DNA from: Globodera rostochiensis | Lineage: Eukaryota > Nematoda > Chromadorea > Rhabditida > Heteroderidae | NCBI GenBank assembly: GCA_018350325.1 | Contig: JAEVLN010000036.1 | Location: 318,103-382,102, forward strand | Reading direction: 5' to 3' | DNA length: 64,000 bases | Shown here: positions 1 to 11,158 of the stretch, in pieces | How the letters are laid out: the number at the start of each line of letters is the position of its first letter | Position numbering within the stretch: position 1 is the stretch's first letter | Position numbers and translations under genes: made by a program | Notes under the pieces: generated by a model | Seen by the model: the letters and a program-made list of their open reading frames with translations, nothing else | Told to the model about the DNA's origin: nothing | The model's database searches: none

Positions 1-1824
1 GCCGTGCTTTACCCGATTTATTCAAAGTTCCCAAATTGGATGTGCGCAATGGCACTGTTCCTTTCCGGCACAACATTCCAAGCGAATAATTTAGTCACTA
101 CTCTTTTATTGTTAAATCGATTGACCGCAATTACATTGCCAACAAAACATGAGAAGGTAGGCTTATTTGGCACGAGATCATTTAATTCAAGTCATTTGCC
201 ACCGATCAATTGGGCACCGATCAATGTGCATCGGATCATGGCTAGGACAAAAAACTAAAGAATTAGACAGGATTTCGTTGACTTTTGTTTTTGGTTCGTT
301 AAATAAGTGAATCCTGTGCCGAAATGACCTAGTGCCATAAATGACTGGTGCCCAGTTAACCGGAGTCCTAAAAAATAGTCATATTAAAAGTTAATAAAAC
401 ATAAGTTTTAAGTTGTGGCGCAAATTGCTTCCGCTTTTAACTTTTTTGGTTTACTTTGTGCCAATATTTTTGTGTTCGCCGGTCTTTAAAATGGATGCGA
501 CTATTCAATTGAACGATCCAAATTTAACGACTGACCGCAGTTTCATTATGTACGAGGCTGGAGATGTAAATATATTCCATATTCTTTTTTATTTATTATA
601 TTATAGCTAGAATGTTGTTCAGAACCGGTAAAAACCGGTACACCCCGGTTTTAGGTTGACCGGGTTTTTACCCGGTTTCGTAAAAATTTGTCCAACTCCT
701 GCAGAATTTTTGGCATTTTCGTTACAACGGAATTCTGTAGCCTTACGTCCATGGTACCGATAGCCGCAGCCGGGGTTTTTTGAAATTTCAGACAAAATTC
801 AAAAAGGTTTCGAAAATTAAATAAGCTTTAAAAACAGGAACCACCGCGAGGGTTCGAACCCACACACTAAAAGACAGCCCATTTGTTGTGAATGTATGTA
901 TTACCATTTAATTTATATTGGCCTCAATTTAAAATTAGCCAAAAAAAGTCATTAAACCGCCGGTTTGGGTGTCCGATTATCGTTTAACCGGGATTTGAAG
1001 ACCCGGTTCTTAACCGGTTAATTTTCCAGTTTTCGTTACCGTTTCGGTACTGAACAACCCTTTATAGCTTAATGGCATTCACATTCGGAACTAAATTAAG
1101 CTGATTTTCGCTGGAACCGTTGGGTGTTTCCCACTAAGATTTCATTTAGGCACCGTACATAAGCTATAACCTTTACATGAGTGGCATCTTCTCTGCCATC
1201 TTTATGATTCTATGCATTTTGTTAAACATTTGCACCTTCGTGGCATACAAATTACACGTGAAGAATGTTAGCATAAATGTGAACAACATCGGTGATGGAA
1301 TTGAGAAAAAATTGTTGATTTATGCATTGGTAACATTTTTGGGTCATTCACTCGTCGCAAGCTTATTGGTAAAGGAAAATCGTTAATATTAAAGTTAAAC
1401 AGAATTTAAAACAAAAAGATAGAAAAACGATTATAACATAACAGATTCCCACTGTTACTAACATTGCTGCTCCGGAAACAATGACAATTTTGTACATCTA
1501 CTATCCACTGCTTATGGACACAGGTGAGAGGAAATGAAGCAATCTTGGTTAATTCTTTGATGAAGAATGAGAATCTATACGATAACATAACCAACAGGTA
1601 CTGTAGTGCTCTCCAGCTGGTTACTGTTGTGGGCCAGCAGCAAATTCCGCCAACAGCTGATCAAAGATTTTGCGATCATTCGCAAAACAAATATTCAAAA
1701 TAATCGTGTCGGTCCAATGGAGGGGCACCGAAACAATAATCTTCAGGCAGTTGGAGGGGCTGTTGGCCATCAATTACAGAACAGATTTAACAGTGCCGTA
1801 CGACAATTGTCATCAATTTCTTAA
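1..1824 (+). CDS. Srg-like chemoreceptor A, 3' part (five of six exons)
   Basis: Serpentine receptor class gamma (Srg) type GPCR cut by the left window edge; exon 1 and about 19 codons of exon 2 lie outside. Exons: 1-156, 413-565, 1150-1368, 1445-1523, 1598-1824; phases agree and give 277 residues plus stop. Visible marks are NRLTAI..P.KHEK at the end of exon 2, an exon 3 starting LWRKLLPLL, and a hydrophobic exon 4 (IFSAIFMILCILLNICTFVAY). The C-tail ends in QLSSIS. The family is a nematode chemosensory 7TM group; the ligand cannot be inferred. Intron 3 is swollen by a hAT-type insertion. No frameshift or stop is visible in the exons present, so it may be functional. Confidence 0.8.
610..1062. 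mobile_element. hAT-type MITE in intron 3 of srg A
   Basis: Inverted ends (GAATGTTGTTCAG on the left, complement of AAGGGTTGTTCAG on the right) are flanked by near-identical 8-bp sequences, TATAGCTA and TATAGCTT. The interior near both ends is crowded with CCGGTTTT/ACCGG words. There is no coding capacity. A GGTTCGAACCC box near 850 resembles a pol III B box, so a tRNA-derived piece may be nested inside. Confidence 0.6.
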
Positions 1825-2088
1825 TGTATTGTAGTAAAAAAATACTGTACACCAAAACTTTTGCATTTTTAAATGGGGGAAAAAGTGAATTTATTATTTT
1901 GGAATTTTGTTAAAAATTCAGATTTTGACTCACAAAGACAAATGGAATTTTAAAAAGTGCAAAAAATGTGTAAAATTTATTAATAATATTTAAAAGGTGA
2001 ATGATCAAGTCAAATACGATCAAAAATACGATTAATAAAATAATTTTTGAATGATTCTTTGCTATATTTAGTGGTTTTTAAACAATGT

Positions 2089-2320
2089 ATGCTTTTTTTT
2101 GGAATTTTTATATTCATTAACTGCTTTTTTGTTGTTGCAAACCCTGCTTTTTTGGGCCCACCTTACAGCTACAATATTTTATTGGTTATTGACACAACAC
2201 AAAAAATTATTATAAAAGCAAAAAAAATGTCTTTCAACTTTTATCTCCATGTTCGTAAAGGTTTATGCGACGGGACTGACGTTGTTAATTGGCGGAAGTG
2301 TTGGTGCTGGAGTTGGCTAA
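2089..2320 (+). CDS. possible two-exon small secreted peptide
   Basis: Tentative model. Exon 2089-2184 encodes a hydrophobic, signal-like start (MLFFGIFIFINCFFVVA) followed by NPAFLGPPYSYN. After an intron with GT...AAAG borders, 2261-2320 encodes a Gly/Val-rich tail ending GGSVGAGVG and a stop; the joint is phase 0. At 51 residues this has the look of small nematode secreted peptides, but no family is recognised and such short models arise by chance. The rest of 1825-2519 holds nothing recognisable. Confidence 0.22.
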
Positions 2321-2519
2321 AATGTTGAAAAAATTTTATTCCGTTTAAAATGCGTTTAAAAAAATGTTTTTTGTTGCTAAATTCTTAAAGATATAATTAT
2401 TAAACGTATTTCCGTGTAAGCTAAAGAAGAAGCCTAGCAAAGCTAATACCCAAAAAAAGAAGTCCATTATTACACTATTTATTGGTGTTTTATTTTTTAG
2501 TTCAAAAAGCATAATTAGA

Positions 2520-5084
2520 TTATTTAAATTTTGAAAAGTTGCCTACAATTTGTAGGCCTGGTGGAATGTTGATGATGCCTCCAGGGTTCAGGCCGCCGGC
2601 GGGAAAAATTCGTACTGATCCAACACGTGGCGCTCGATTTGTGCCGAGCGCGTTGCACAGGTTGCACGTGAACGGGCATTCCTGCATCATCAGTGTACGG
2701 TACATTGGGATACGACAGTACGCCACACGGTCCGCACAGTCCGACCTCCCATTGGGCCCCACATTGTCAACACAGGCTAAACATTTGAAAATAATTACAA
2801 ATAACAATAATAAAATTAAATCAATAATTTAAAACTTAATTAAATGAATATTACCACCATTTGCAGCCAAATTTGCATTTGCAAATTGAGCTCCCAATGC
2901 AGCTCTTGCACCACAACGATTGCATGTCTGGGGGCACTGAAATAGCACAAAAAATTTAACGTTAAATTTACCAAAAAATAATATACCTAATAAATTGAAT
3001 GATTAAGAAATTGATACAAAGTCTTGATTAAACTAGGGTTAGCCCCGACCCCAAACCCCGACTTTTCTTGGTCGGGGTTTTCGTCCCCGATTTTTCGGGG
3101 TTTTTACTGGGAAAACCCCGACCTTTTTAGTCGGGGCTTTTCGTCCCCGAACACCGAACTTTCCCGATCCCGAGGGGTTGAGGACCAAAACTCTCGATTA
3201 AACCCAAACAAATTTGTTTGACTTTTTGCACACCTGTTGTGTCATCAGGTCCCTGTATAGCGCGTTGTCGCACAACTCGCGCCTTGCCGGACAGTCCGAT
3301 GCTCGTCCTGGTACTGTCAAGTCAACACATGCACTACTAACTGCACCAGCACCAGTTAGCGGTTGTTGCGCTAAAATATTTGAATATCTTCAACAAAAAA
3401 AAATTAATGCCATAATCCCAATTCCGATCTATCCCAAACTTTTGGAATTGAGAACATCTCAAAATTGTCTGAGTCGTCGAGAATACAAATTAAAAAAACA
3501 AACGCGTTTTCCGGATCAATTCCAAAGGTCAAAATCCCGAAAAACAGGTTCATTAGTGAATATAACTAGCATATTTATTAAAAATAAAACGCAATTTTAT
3601 TCATATTTATTTATATAATAAAGAATTAATTTTTGCTTACCAGCAAGCGTATAAGCGCAACACATGCGTTGAGGGTCCCATACAGTTTGTGGGTCCATGC
3701 ACACAATTCCATTTGATGATGTTATGCGTTGCTGATTCGCTTAAAATGTTTTAAAATTTAAATAATCAAAATTTCTTTAGCCACCTTTTAACAATCTTTA
3801 AAAATTTCGATTTTTTAAAATTGTCTCGTTAAATAGGCAAAAAAAAAATCTTGTTTTTTTGCTACAAAACATACGAGCACAAATCGTCCGAAGTCCTGTG
3901 ATCAGTCCAGGCTGTCCTACAACTCCAACAGGTGCATGATTTCCGGTAAGGGAGTCTGGCAACTGCACATCTGGCTGACAGCATAGTTGGTTCCGGCCAA
4001 CCGTGCTATTATAAAAAAAGGTAAGAACAGAATTCAAAAACAAATTAGTGCCAAAAACATTTTTCAAAAAAACCATTACCGTAACACCAAACCAGTCCGG
4101 CAACGCGTCAAACCGCTTGGGAAATGAAGTCCGCCTAAATTGGAATGCCAAACTTTGGAGAGCATCTAATGACGTATGCCCAAAATTTTTAACTAAGGCC
4201 GAAGCCTCAACTCCGAATCGATAATTACCCTCCCCTCCCCCCGACCCTGGCCTTCCAAAATGCCGTTCGAACTACTACGATCCACGGCATTCTACCCCCA
4301 AAGGGTCAGGGCTCCGCCGATTTTTAACTAAGTACATCTCTCAACCAGACGATCCAAAAACCCGGTATTCACGACCCGACCATAAGATTTTATCGCTGAT
4401 CTGATCCATTGTCAACCCCGACTTTTTTGCCTGATCCGGTACAATCTTATGCGGGATTTTACTTGGAAAAATTGGAATGAAATTTTCGAATACACATACT
4501 TGCTTTCTCAATAAGCAGCAAATATCATAAATAAATTTACGATATTATTATTTCTAAATATTTTTTATATTTAAATTTCTCAATTTTTGATGCACTCACG
4601 TTCACATCGTTCCGGGATTGCTTCTGGGGAACCAGGCTGTGGGATTTGGGCATAGGTTTGCTGCAACGTTGCGCCTTGCACCGGTTGTTGTGCACAACAC
4701 AACTGAAAGTTTTTAAACAATTTTATTAAATAATTAAAAATTAATTAAATTTTACCTGAACGGTTGGCTGGTATACAAGAGGTGGGGCACAGTCATTGGC
4801 CCCTAATGGTCGATTTCGGTCCCGAATCACCTCTATAAATTTAAATATTTTATTCTGTAAGTGTATCATCACGCCTGTCGAATTATCTTTTTTGAAATTA
4901 ATTTAATTTAATGTAATGATAAAAAGTTTTATTTTCAATCATCGAAGATATTTTAAATTGCAAATATTTTCTTTCAAAATATTTGTTGATTACCCTTACC
5001 ATAGCAGTAGTACTGTTGCTGGGCCACAGCTTGTTTTTCAATGGCCAAACATATTAGAATAAATGCGAAAAAATGTACAATCAT
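2520..5084 (-). CDS. secreted Cys-rich protein with two C-terminal ShKT domains
   Basis: Eight exons on the minus strand: 5084-5000, 4832-4756, 4702-4596, 4005-3866, 3739-3641, 3370-3234, 2936-2855, 2776-2520. All phases agree, giving 327 residues. The start is set by a clear signal peptide (MIVHFFAFILICLAIEKQAVA). The middle (about residues 30-175) is Gln/Pro-rich with three CC motifs (QLCCAQ, QLCCQP, RMCCAY). Two ShKT-like six-cysteine domains follow: CVDLTV...DC...LC...QCPQTCNRC, its last part encoded by the next exon, and CVDNVG...DC...YC...ECPFTCNLC. ShKT domains in nematodes are usually extracellular disulfide modules on secreted proteins or enzymes; no catalytic domain is visible here. 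The third-exon donor is less certain (GTGCAT was chosen to keep frame). Confidence 0.75.
3035..3190. repeat. self-similar CCCCGAC repeat patch in an intron
   Basis: Between exons 6 and 7 of the ShKT gene, the words GTCGGGGTTTT and CCCCGA recur many times in both orientations. This looks like the interior of a short hAT-type MITE. Clear inverted ends or target duplications were not identified. Confidence 0.45.
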
Positions 5085-5099
5085 TTTAAAGGCTTTTTT

Positions 5100-6419
5100 T
5101 CTTCAAATTTTTTATGACCAAATTATGTGATCATGTCAATTTATATATAACCGACGATCCTTTTGGTTGCCCAGGAAACCAAATAATATTTTTGTTTTTC
5201 GTGTCTTAAGGTTTTTTTGTGTACAATGTCATCGTAAAAAGAATTGCTGGATTAATATTTTTTTCAACAACAGACATCAAAAATTTGCGCAGCTGCACAT
5301 GCGTTTAGAATATTTTTATTTGATAACAATATTAAATTAATGTACAACATCCAGACTACTGCTGCTGGATTTAAATGCATATCTAATTAGGGTGAGCTTC
5401 GTCCCCCCCCCCACCCGGCCGGTTTAAAAAACCATAACTCTGTTCTTAGTCAACTGAGTTCTAAAATCTTAGTACTCTTCAAAAGCTCTAAGTCTTTAGA
5501 ATATTTGTGCAAGTATAAGCTAGTCGATCAAATTAGTTTGCAAAAATGTTACAGACTATTTTGATCACAAAAAAGTCGAAATTTTTGAACATTTATTTTC
5601 TGACATTAATGAAGCATTAGTCAGGCCACTTACTCATTAAGTCTACAGCATTTAAGCTTTACTAAATTGGTAAAATTTTGGTTGTCAAAGAAAGGAGTTA
5701 TGATGTTTGAAAGGCGTCGAAAATCGCTCGGGGGGAGGAGGGGAGGAACGGCGGGGGGAAACGAGCAGTGCCGATCTAGGTAATTACATACACCCCGATT
5801 CTAAACATCGTCTTTTCTTGCTTTGTCAAGAAAAAAACGAATTTAAACACTTTTTTTAAACTGAAACCCACGCCCATTTACCATCCTTTTCGGTTCCCAA
5901 AAGGCTTCCAGTTTTCGGTTTAGTTCGCATCATTCGTCCTATTCCCGGGTGTGAGAAATGGAGTGGTGGTTAAAATGCGTTGACGCAATGAGGGGGGCAT
6001 TATGACCTGATTCGATCTCCCAAAAGCTCCGACATGCTGAAAATCGGGTTCGGATGTGCCATCATCCGAAATAAATTGCGAAAATGAGGCCGAATGCCTC
6101 TTTTGGATTTGTGAGTAGTTTCGTTCCGCGTCCGACAGTGAGACGCATTTTTTTACGTCTTTCCCCCCCCCCCACGCCCCTCAAAAAACCCATTGATAAA
6201 AAAACACCTAAAATTAAAATTTATTTTTTTTTGCAATTAAACTTGCCAATTGTTGAATTAGATTATTAAATTAGTGCTTTGATTTGTAAATTGATTTATT
6301 CAAGTCAAGACAAGATATTTAAGAAAAATTTTTAAACTTCCTAGTTCCGACTTCCGAAAAATTTTTGAGGTCGTCGGCGCCCATCCCTGACATCATCCAG
6401 TAACAATAGGGTGTTGCCT
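5100..6419. other. no gene seen; low-complexity intergenic stretch
   Basis: No supported exon. Poly-C tracts occur near 5404 and 6163 and G-rich tracts near 5730. Facing CATAACTC and GAGTTATG motifs near 5440 and 5695 hint at an eroded inverted-repeat element. Frames here are short and lack codon structure. Confidence 0.4.
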
Positions 6420-7546
6420 AAAAATGATCCTCCAACTGCCCGAGCCCGATGATTATGTTTTTGAGGTCCCTCCAACACGAATATTTTGAATATTTGTTTT
6501 GCGAATGATCGCAAAATCATTGATTAGCTGTTGACGGAATGTGCCACTGGCCCACAACAGTAACCAGCTGGAGAGCACTACAGTACCTGTTGGTAATGTT
6601 ACCGTTTAAATTTCAGTCATTTAATTGGGTCAAAGAATTAGTATCGGAAAACCAATCACCTGTGTCTATAACGAATGGGAAGTAGATGGAGAGCATAACT
6701 AGTGTTTTGACTCTCATTTACCAAAAACACGCCTGCGACGATCGCGTGACCAAAAATGTTGCTAATGCATAAAACAACAATTTCTTCTCAATTTCATCGC
6801 CGTTGTTGTTTCCGTTTGTGTTAACTTTCTTCAAATGTAATTTGTATGCCACGAAAGTGCAAATGTTTAACAAAACGCATAAAATTAAAAAAATTGCGCT
6901 GAAAGCGGCACCAATATAAACCAAATAGTTGATGGTCGGTGCCTTAATAAATAATTTAAGGGAAAAATATTTTAATGTTTGTTTTTAAATAAGCCCATCC
7001 TTTTTGACCTTTCTAGTGGCTATTTTGACATTTTTAATGGATTATTTGACTGACTATTTTTGAGTTTTTAGGGACTAAAAAATACAGAATTATTGGAATT
7101 TTGTCTCCTCAATTTTTGAAAATTAAAAATTCAGAAATCAGGAATACTCCCAAAAATCAAGGAAAACCGGCCACACTGGTGTCTGTCGAAGCTAGCTTTG
7201 GGAAATTGTTCGGAAAAATTACATCTCCAGCCTCATTTATGAAGAAAGTGCGGTCAGTCGTTGAATTTGGGGCCTTCAAAAGAAGTGCATTCATTTTGAA
7301 CGCCGGCCAATACACCAATGTTGGCACAAAATAAACAAAAATTGTTATAAGCGAAAGATATTTTTGCCATATCTTTAAATAGGCAATTATTTGTTGTTAT
7401 AAGAAACCTAATTAGTGACCTTTTCATGTTTTATTGGCATTATAATTGAGGTCAGTCGGTTCAGCAGTATAAATGCCGTGGCCAAATTATTTGCTTGCAA
7501 TGCGGAATTACCCGCATAATAAAAAGCGCATAGAGTGCTAAAAAGA
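6420..7546 (-). pseudogene. srg pseudogene B (truncated, frameshifted)
   Basis: Minus-strand remnants of all later srg exons can be read in order. The end of exon 1 is fused directly to the end of exon 2 (about 7546-7420), exon 3 lies at about 7345-7222, exon 4 at about 6945-6718, and exons 5 and 6 at about 6712-6430. In exon 4 one base is missing from the ATTTTTGGGTCA motif kept in the other copies, shifting frame just before the conserved GHALVAS segment. The first intron and most of exon 2 are deleted, and the 5' half of exon 1 is replaced by the satellite array that starts at once. It cannot encode a seven-helix receptor. Confidence 0.8.
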
Positions 7547-10393
7547 GAGAGTCAGACGACGAGAGTAATTGGTCATCAACGCACCCCATCTAAAAATGTT
7601 TTAATTACTTTTTTGAATTTTATTTTTTGAAGAAATACTGTACCTAAAAAGAGAGAGTCAGACGACGACCCCATCTAAAAATTGTTTTAATTACTTTTGA
7701 AAATTTTATTTTTTGAAGAAATAGTGTGCCAAAAAGAGAGAGTCAGACGACGAGAGTAATTGGTCATCAACGCACCCCATCTAAAAAATGTTTTAGTAAC
7801 TTTTTTGAATATTTTATTATTTTTTTTAAGAAATAGTGTGCTAAAAAGTAAGAGTCAGACTACGAGAGTAATTTGGGCATCAACGCACCCCATCTAAAAA
7901 TACTTTTTTGAAAATTTTATTTTTTTAAGAAATAGTGTACTAATAAGAGAGAGTCAGACAACGAGAGTAATTGACATCAACGCACCCCATCTAAAAATTG
8001 TTTAGTTACTTTTTAGAAAATTTTATTTTTTGAAGAAACAGTGTGCTAAAAAGAGAGAGTCAGACGACGAGAGTAATTGGTCATCAACGCACCCCATCTA
8101 AAAAATGTTTTAGTAACTTTTTTGAATATTTTATTTTTTTTTTAAGAAATAGTGTGCTAAAAAGTAAGAGTCAGACTACGAGAGTAATTTGGGCATCAAC
8201 GCACCCCATCTAAAAATACTTTTTTGAAATTTTTTTTTTTAAGAAATAGTGTACTAATAAGAGAGAGTCAGACGACGAGAGTAATTGACATCAACGCACC
8301 CCATCTAAAAATTGTTTAGTTACTTTTTTGAAAATTTTATTTTTTGAAGAAATAGTGTGGTAAAAAGAGCGAGAGTCAGGCGGCGGGAGTAATTTGAACA
8401 TGAATGCACCCCATCTAAAAATTGTTTTAGTTAATTTTTGAAAATTTTATTTTTTGAAGAAATAGTGTACTAAAAAGAGAGAGTCAGACGACGAGAGTAA
8501 TTGGACATCAACGCACCCCATCTAAATTGTTTAGGTTACTTTTTTGAACATTTTATTTTTTGAAGTGTGCTAAAAAGAGAGAGTCAGACGACGAGAGTAA
8601 TTGGTCATCAACGCACCCCATCTAAAAAATGTTTTAGTAACTTTTTTGAATATTTTATTTTTTTTTAAGAAATAGTGTGCTAAAAAGTAAGAGTCAGACT
8701 ACGAGAGTAATTTGGGCATCAACGCACCCCATCTAAAAATACTTTTTTGAAATTTTTTTTTTTTAAGAAATAGTGTACTAATAAGAGAGAGTCAGACGAC
8801 GAGAGTAATTGACATCAACGCACCCCATCTAAAAATTGTTTAGTTACTTTTTTGAAAATTTTATTTTTTGAAGAAATAGTGTGCTAAAAAGAGAGAGTCA
8901 GACGACGAGAGTAATTGGTCATCAACGCACCCCATCTAAAAAATGTTTTAGTAACTTTTTTGAATATTTTATTTTTTTTTTAAGAAATAGTGTGCTAAAA
9001 AGTAAGAGTCAGACTACGAGAGTAATTGACATCAACGCACCCCATCTAAAAATTGTTTTTAATTACTTTTTTGAAAATTTTATTTTTTGAAGAAATAGTG
9101 TGCTAAAAAGAGAGAGTCAGACGACGAGAGTAATTGGACATCAACGCACCCCATCTAAAAATTGTTTCAGTTACTTTTTTGAAAATTTTTTTTCTGAAGA
9201 AAATTGTGCTAAAAAGAGAGAGTCAGAAGGTTAGAGTAATTTAGTCATCAACACACCCCATCTAATAATTTTTTAGTTATTTTTTTGAACATTTTATTTT
9301 TTGAAGAAATAGTGTACTAAAAAGAGAGAGTCAAACGACGAGAGTAATTGACATCAACGCACCCCATCTAAAAATTGTTTAGGTTACTTTTTTGAAAATT
9401 TTATTTTTTGAAGAAATAGTGTACTAAAAAGAGAGAGTCAGAAGGTTAGAGTAATTTAGTCATCAACACACCCCATCTAATAATTTTTTAGTTACTTTTT
9501 TGAACATTTTATTTTTTGAAGAAATAGTGTGCTAAAAAGAGAGAGTCAGACGACGAGAGTAATTTGGGCATCAACGCACCTCATCTAAAAATTTTTTTAA
9601 TTACTTTTTTGAATTTTATTTTTTGAAGAAATACTGTACTAAAAAGAGAGAGTCAGACGACGAGAGTAATTGACATCAACGCACCCCATCTAAAAATTGT
9701 TTTAGTTTACTTTTTTGAAAATTTTATTTTTTGAAGAAATAGTGTGCTAAAAAGAGAGAGTCAGACGACGAGAGTAATTGGACATCAACGCACCCCATCT
9801 AAAAATTGTTTCAGTTACTTTTTTGAAAATTTTTTTTCTGAAGAAAATTGTGCTAAAAAGAGAGAGTCAGAAGGTTAGAGTAATTTAGTCATCAACACAC
9901 CCCATCTAATAATTTTTTAGTTATTTTTTTGAACATTTTATTTTTTGAAGAAATAGTGTACTAAAAAGAGAGAGTCAGACGACGAGAGTAATTGGACATC
10001 AACGCACCCCATCTAAAAATTGTTTAGGTTACTTTTTTGAAAATTTTATTTTTTGAAGAAATAGTGTACTAAAAAGAGAGAGTCAGAAGGTTAGAGTAAT
10101 TTAGTCATCAACACACCCCATCTAATAATTTTTTAGTTACTTTTTTGAACATTTTATTTTTTGAAGAAATAGTGTGCTAAAAAGAGAGAGTCAGACGACG
10201 AGAGTAATTTGGGCATCAACGCACCCCATCTAAAAATTTTTTTAATTACTTTTTTGAATTTTATTTTTTGAAGAAATACTGTACTAAAAAGAGAGAGTCA
10301 GACGACGAGAGTAATTGACATCAACGCACCCCATCTAAAAATTGTTTTAGTTTACTTTTTTGAAAATCTTATTTTTTGAAGAAATAATGTACT
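7547..10393. repeat. ~108-bp satellite array with higher-order variants
   Basis: About 26 tandem copies of a roughly 108-bp unit containing GAGAGAGTCAGACGACGAGA, CATCAACGCACCCCATCTAA and TTTTATTTTTTGAAGAAATA. Variant units (CAGACTACGAGAG with TTTGGGCATC; CAGAAGGTTAGAG with TTTAGTCATC) recur at multi-unit spacing, so blocks of several units have been copied together. The few open frames inside are products of the repeat. Confidence 0.95.
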
Positions 10394-11158
10394 TGAAAAG
10401 GCCGAATGAATGGTAAAAAAATGCTTTTCGAACCCAAAACAAAACATACAAGAATAATTTATTTTGAACACTACATTTGCGTAACTGTTCTAAGGAAATT
10501 TTGACTCGGTCAAGATCTTGGCCCAAAAAATAGGGAATTTCGAGTATTTTATCTCGAGAGTCCAGGTCTCGGCCCATCCCCAAATCTAAATCTCGATATC
10601 GGATTTTTCAAAATTTCGGGCTCTAATATTTTTAATTCAAAAATTTACCATTTTGAATTCTTTTTTTTGATGGTTAATCCAAGCATTTGTTGATGTTTCC
10701 GTTCGTCGTTTTACACAGTGTCAATTCGTCCGGTTAATCTGTCACAAATTATCCGTTCCATGTGAATGGATTCATGAGAAAAAAGGCATCCGTAAAAATT
10801 TAATTGAAATTACTTTAGAAGCTTTTTTCCAAAGATTATAAACAGCCGCTTTATACGGTAATTAGCTTTTTGTGCGTCCGGTCCTAAGCCAATGTTGATG
10901 TTGTCTTGTTAAAAGTGCTGTTGCATTAAGGAAAAAAAAGGAAATTAACGACCAACCACTAATTGCTCATTATAAAAAGATTTTGCCATAAATTGTCATG
11001 CTTATTAGTTTTTTAAACACGGATTTAAATGTGAGATTTCTTGTCATTATGTTTACTAAATATTAAGTAAAATTCTACAAAAAATTGCATTTTATTAAGT
11101 AAAATACAAGGGAAAGTAAATTTTCAAAATTTAGCATAATAAATATTATTATCTAACA
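10394..11158. other. 5' flank of srg C, shared in inverted form with the flank of srg F
   Basis: No gene seen. About 10620-10800 matches 40495-40690 in reverse orientation (for example GACGAACGGAAA and ATCCGTTCCATGTGAATG on opposite strands). Both lie just upstream of intact srg genes (C and F), so this is a co-duplicated 5' flank and a candidate regulatory region. Confidence 0.6.

Noticed and set aside
2539..2832. Plus-strand open frame of 97 codons
   Set aside because: It is the antisense shadow of the last ShKT exon, which has matching splice phases and the six-cysteine pattern.
2520..3370. ShKT domains as toxin genes
   Set aside because: The domain is named after a sea anemone toxin, but in nematodes it is a common extracellular module; nothing here indicates toxicity.
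3214..3618. Plus-strand open frame of 134 codons
   Set aside because: It overlaps, in antisense, the exon encoding the first ShKT domain and runs into AT-rich intron; no domain recognised.
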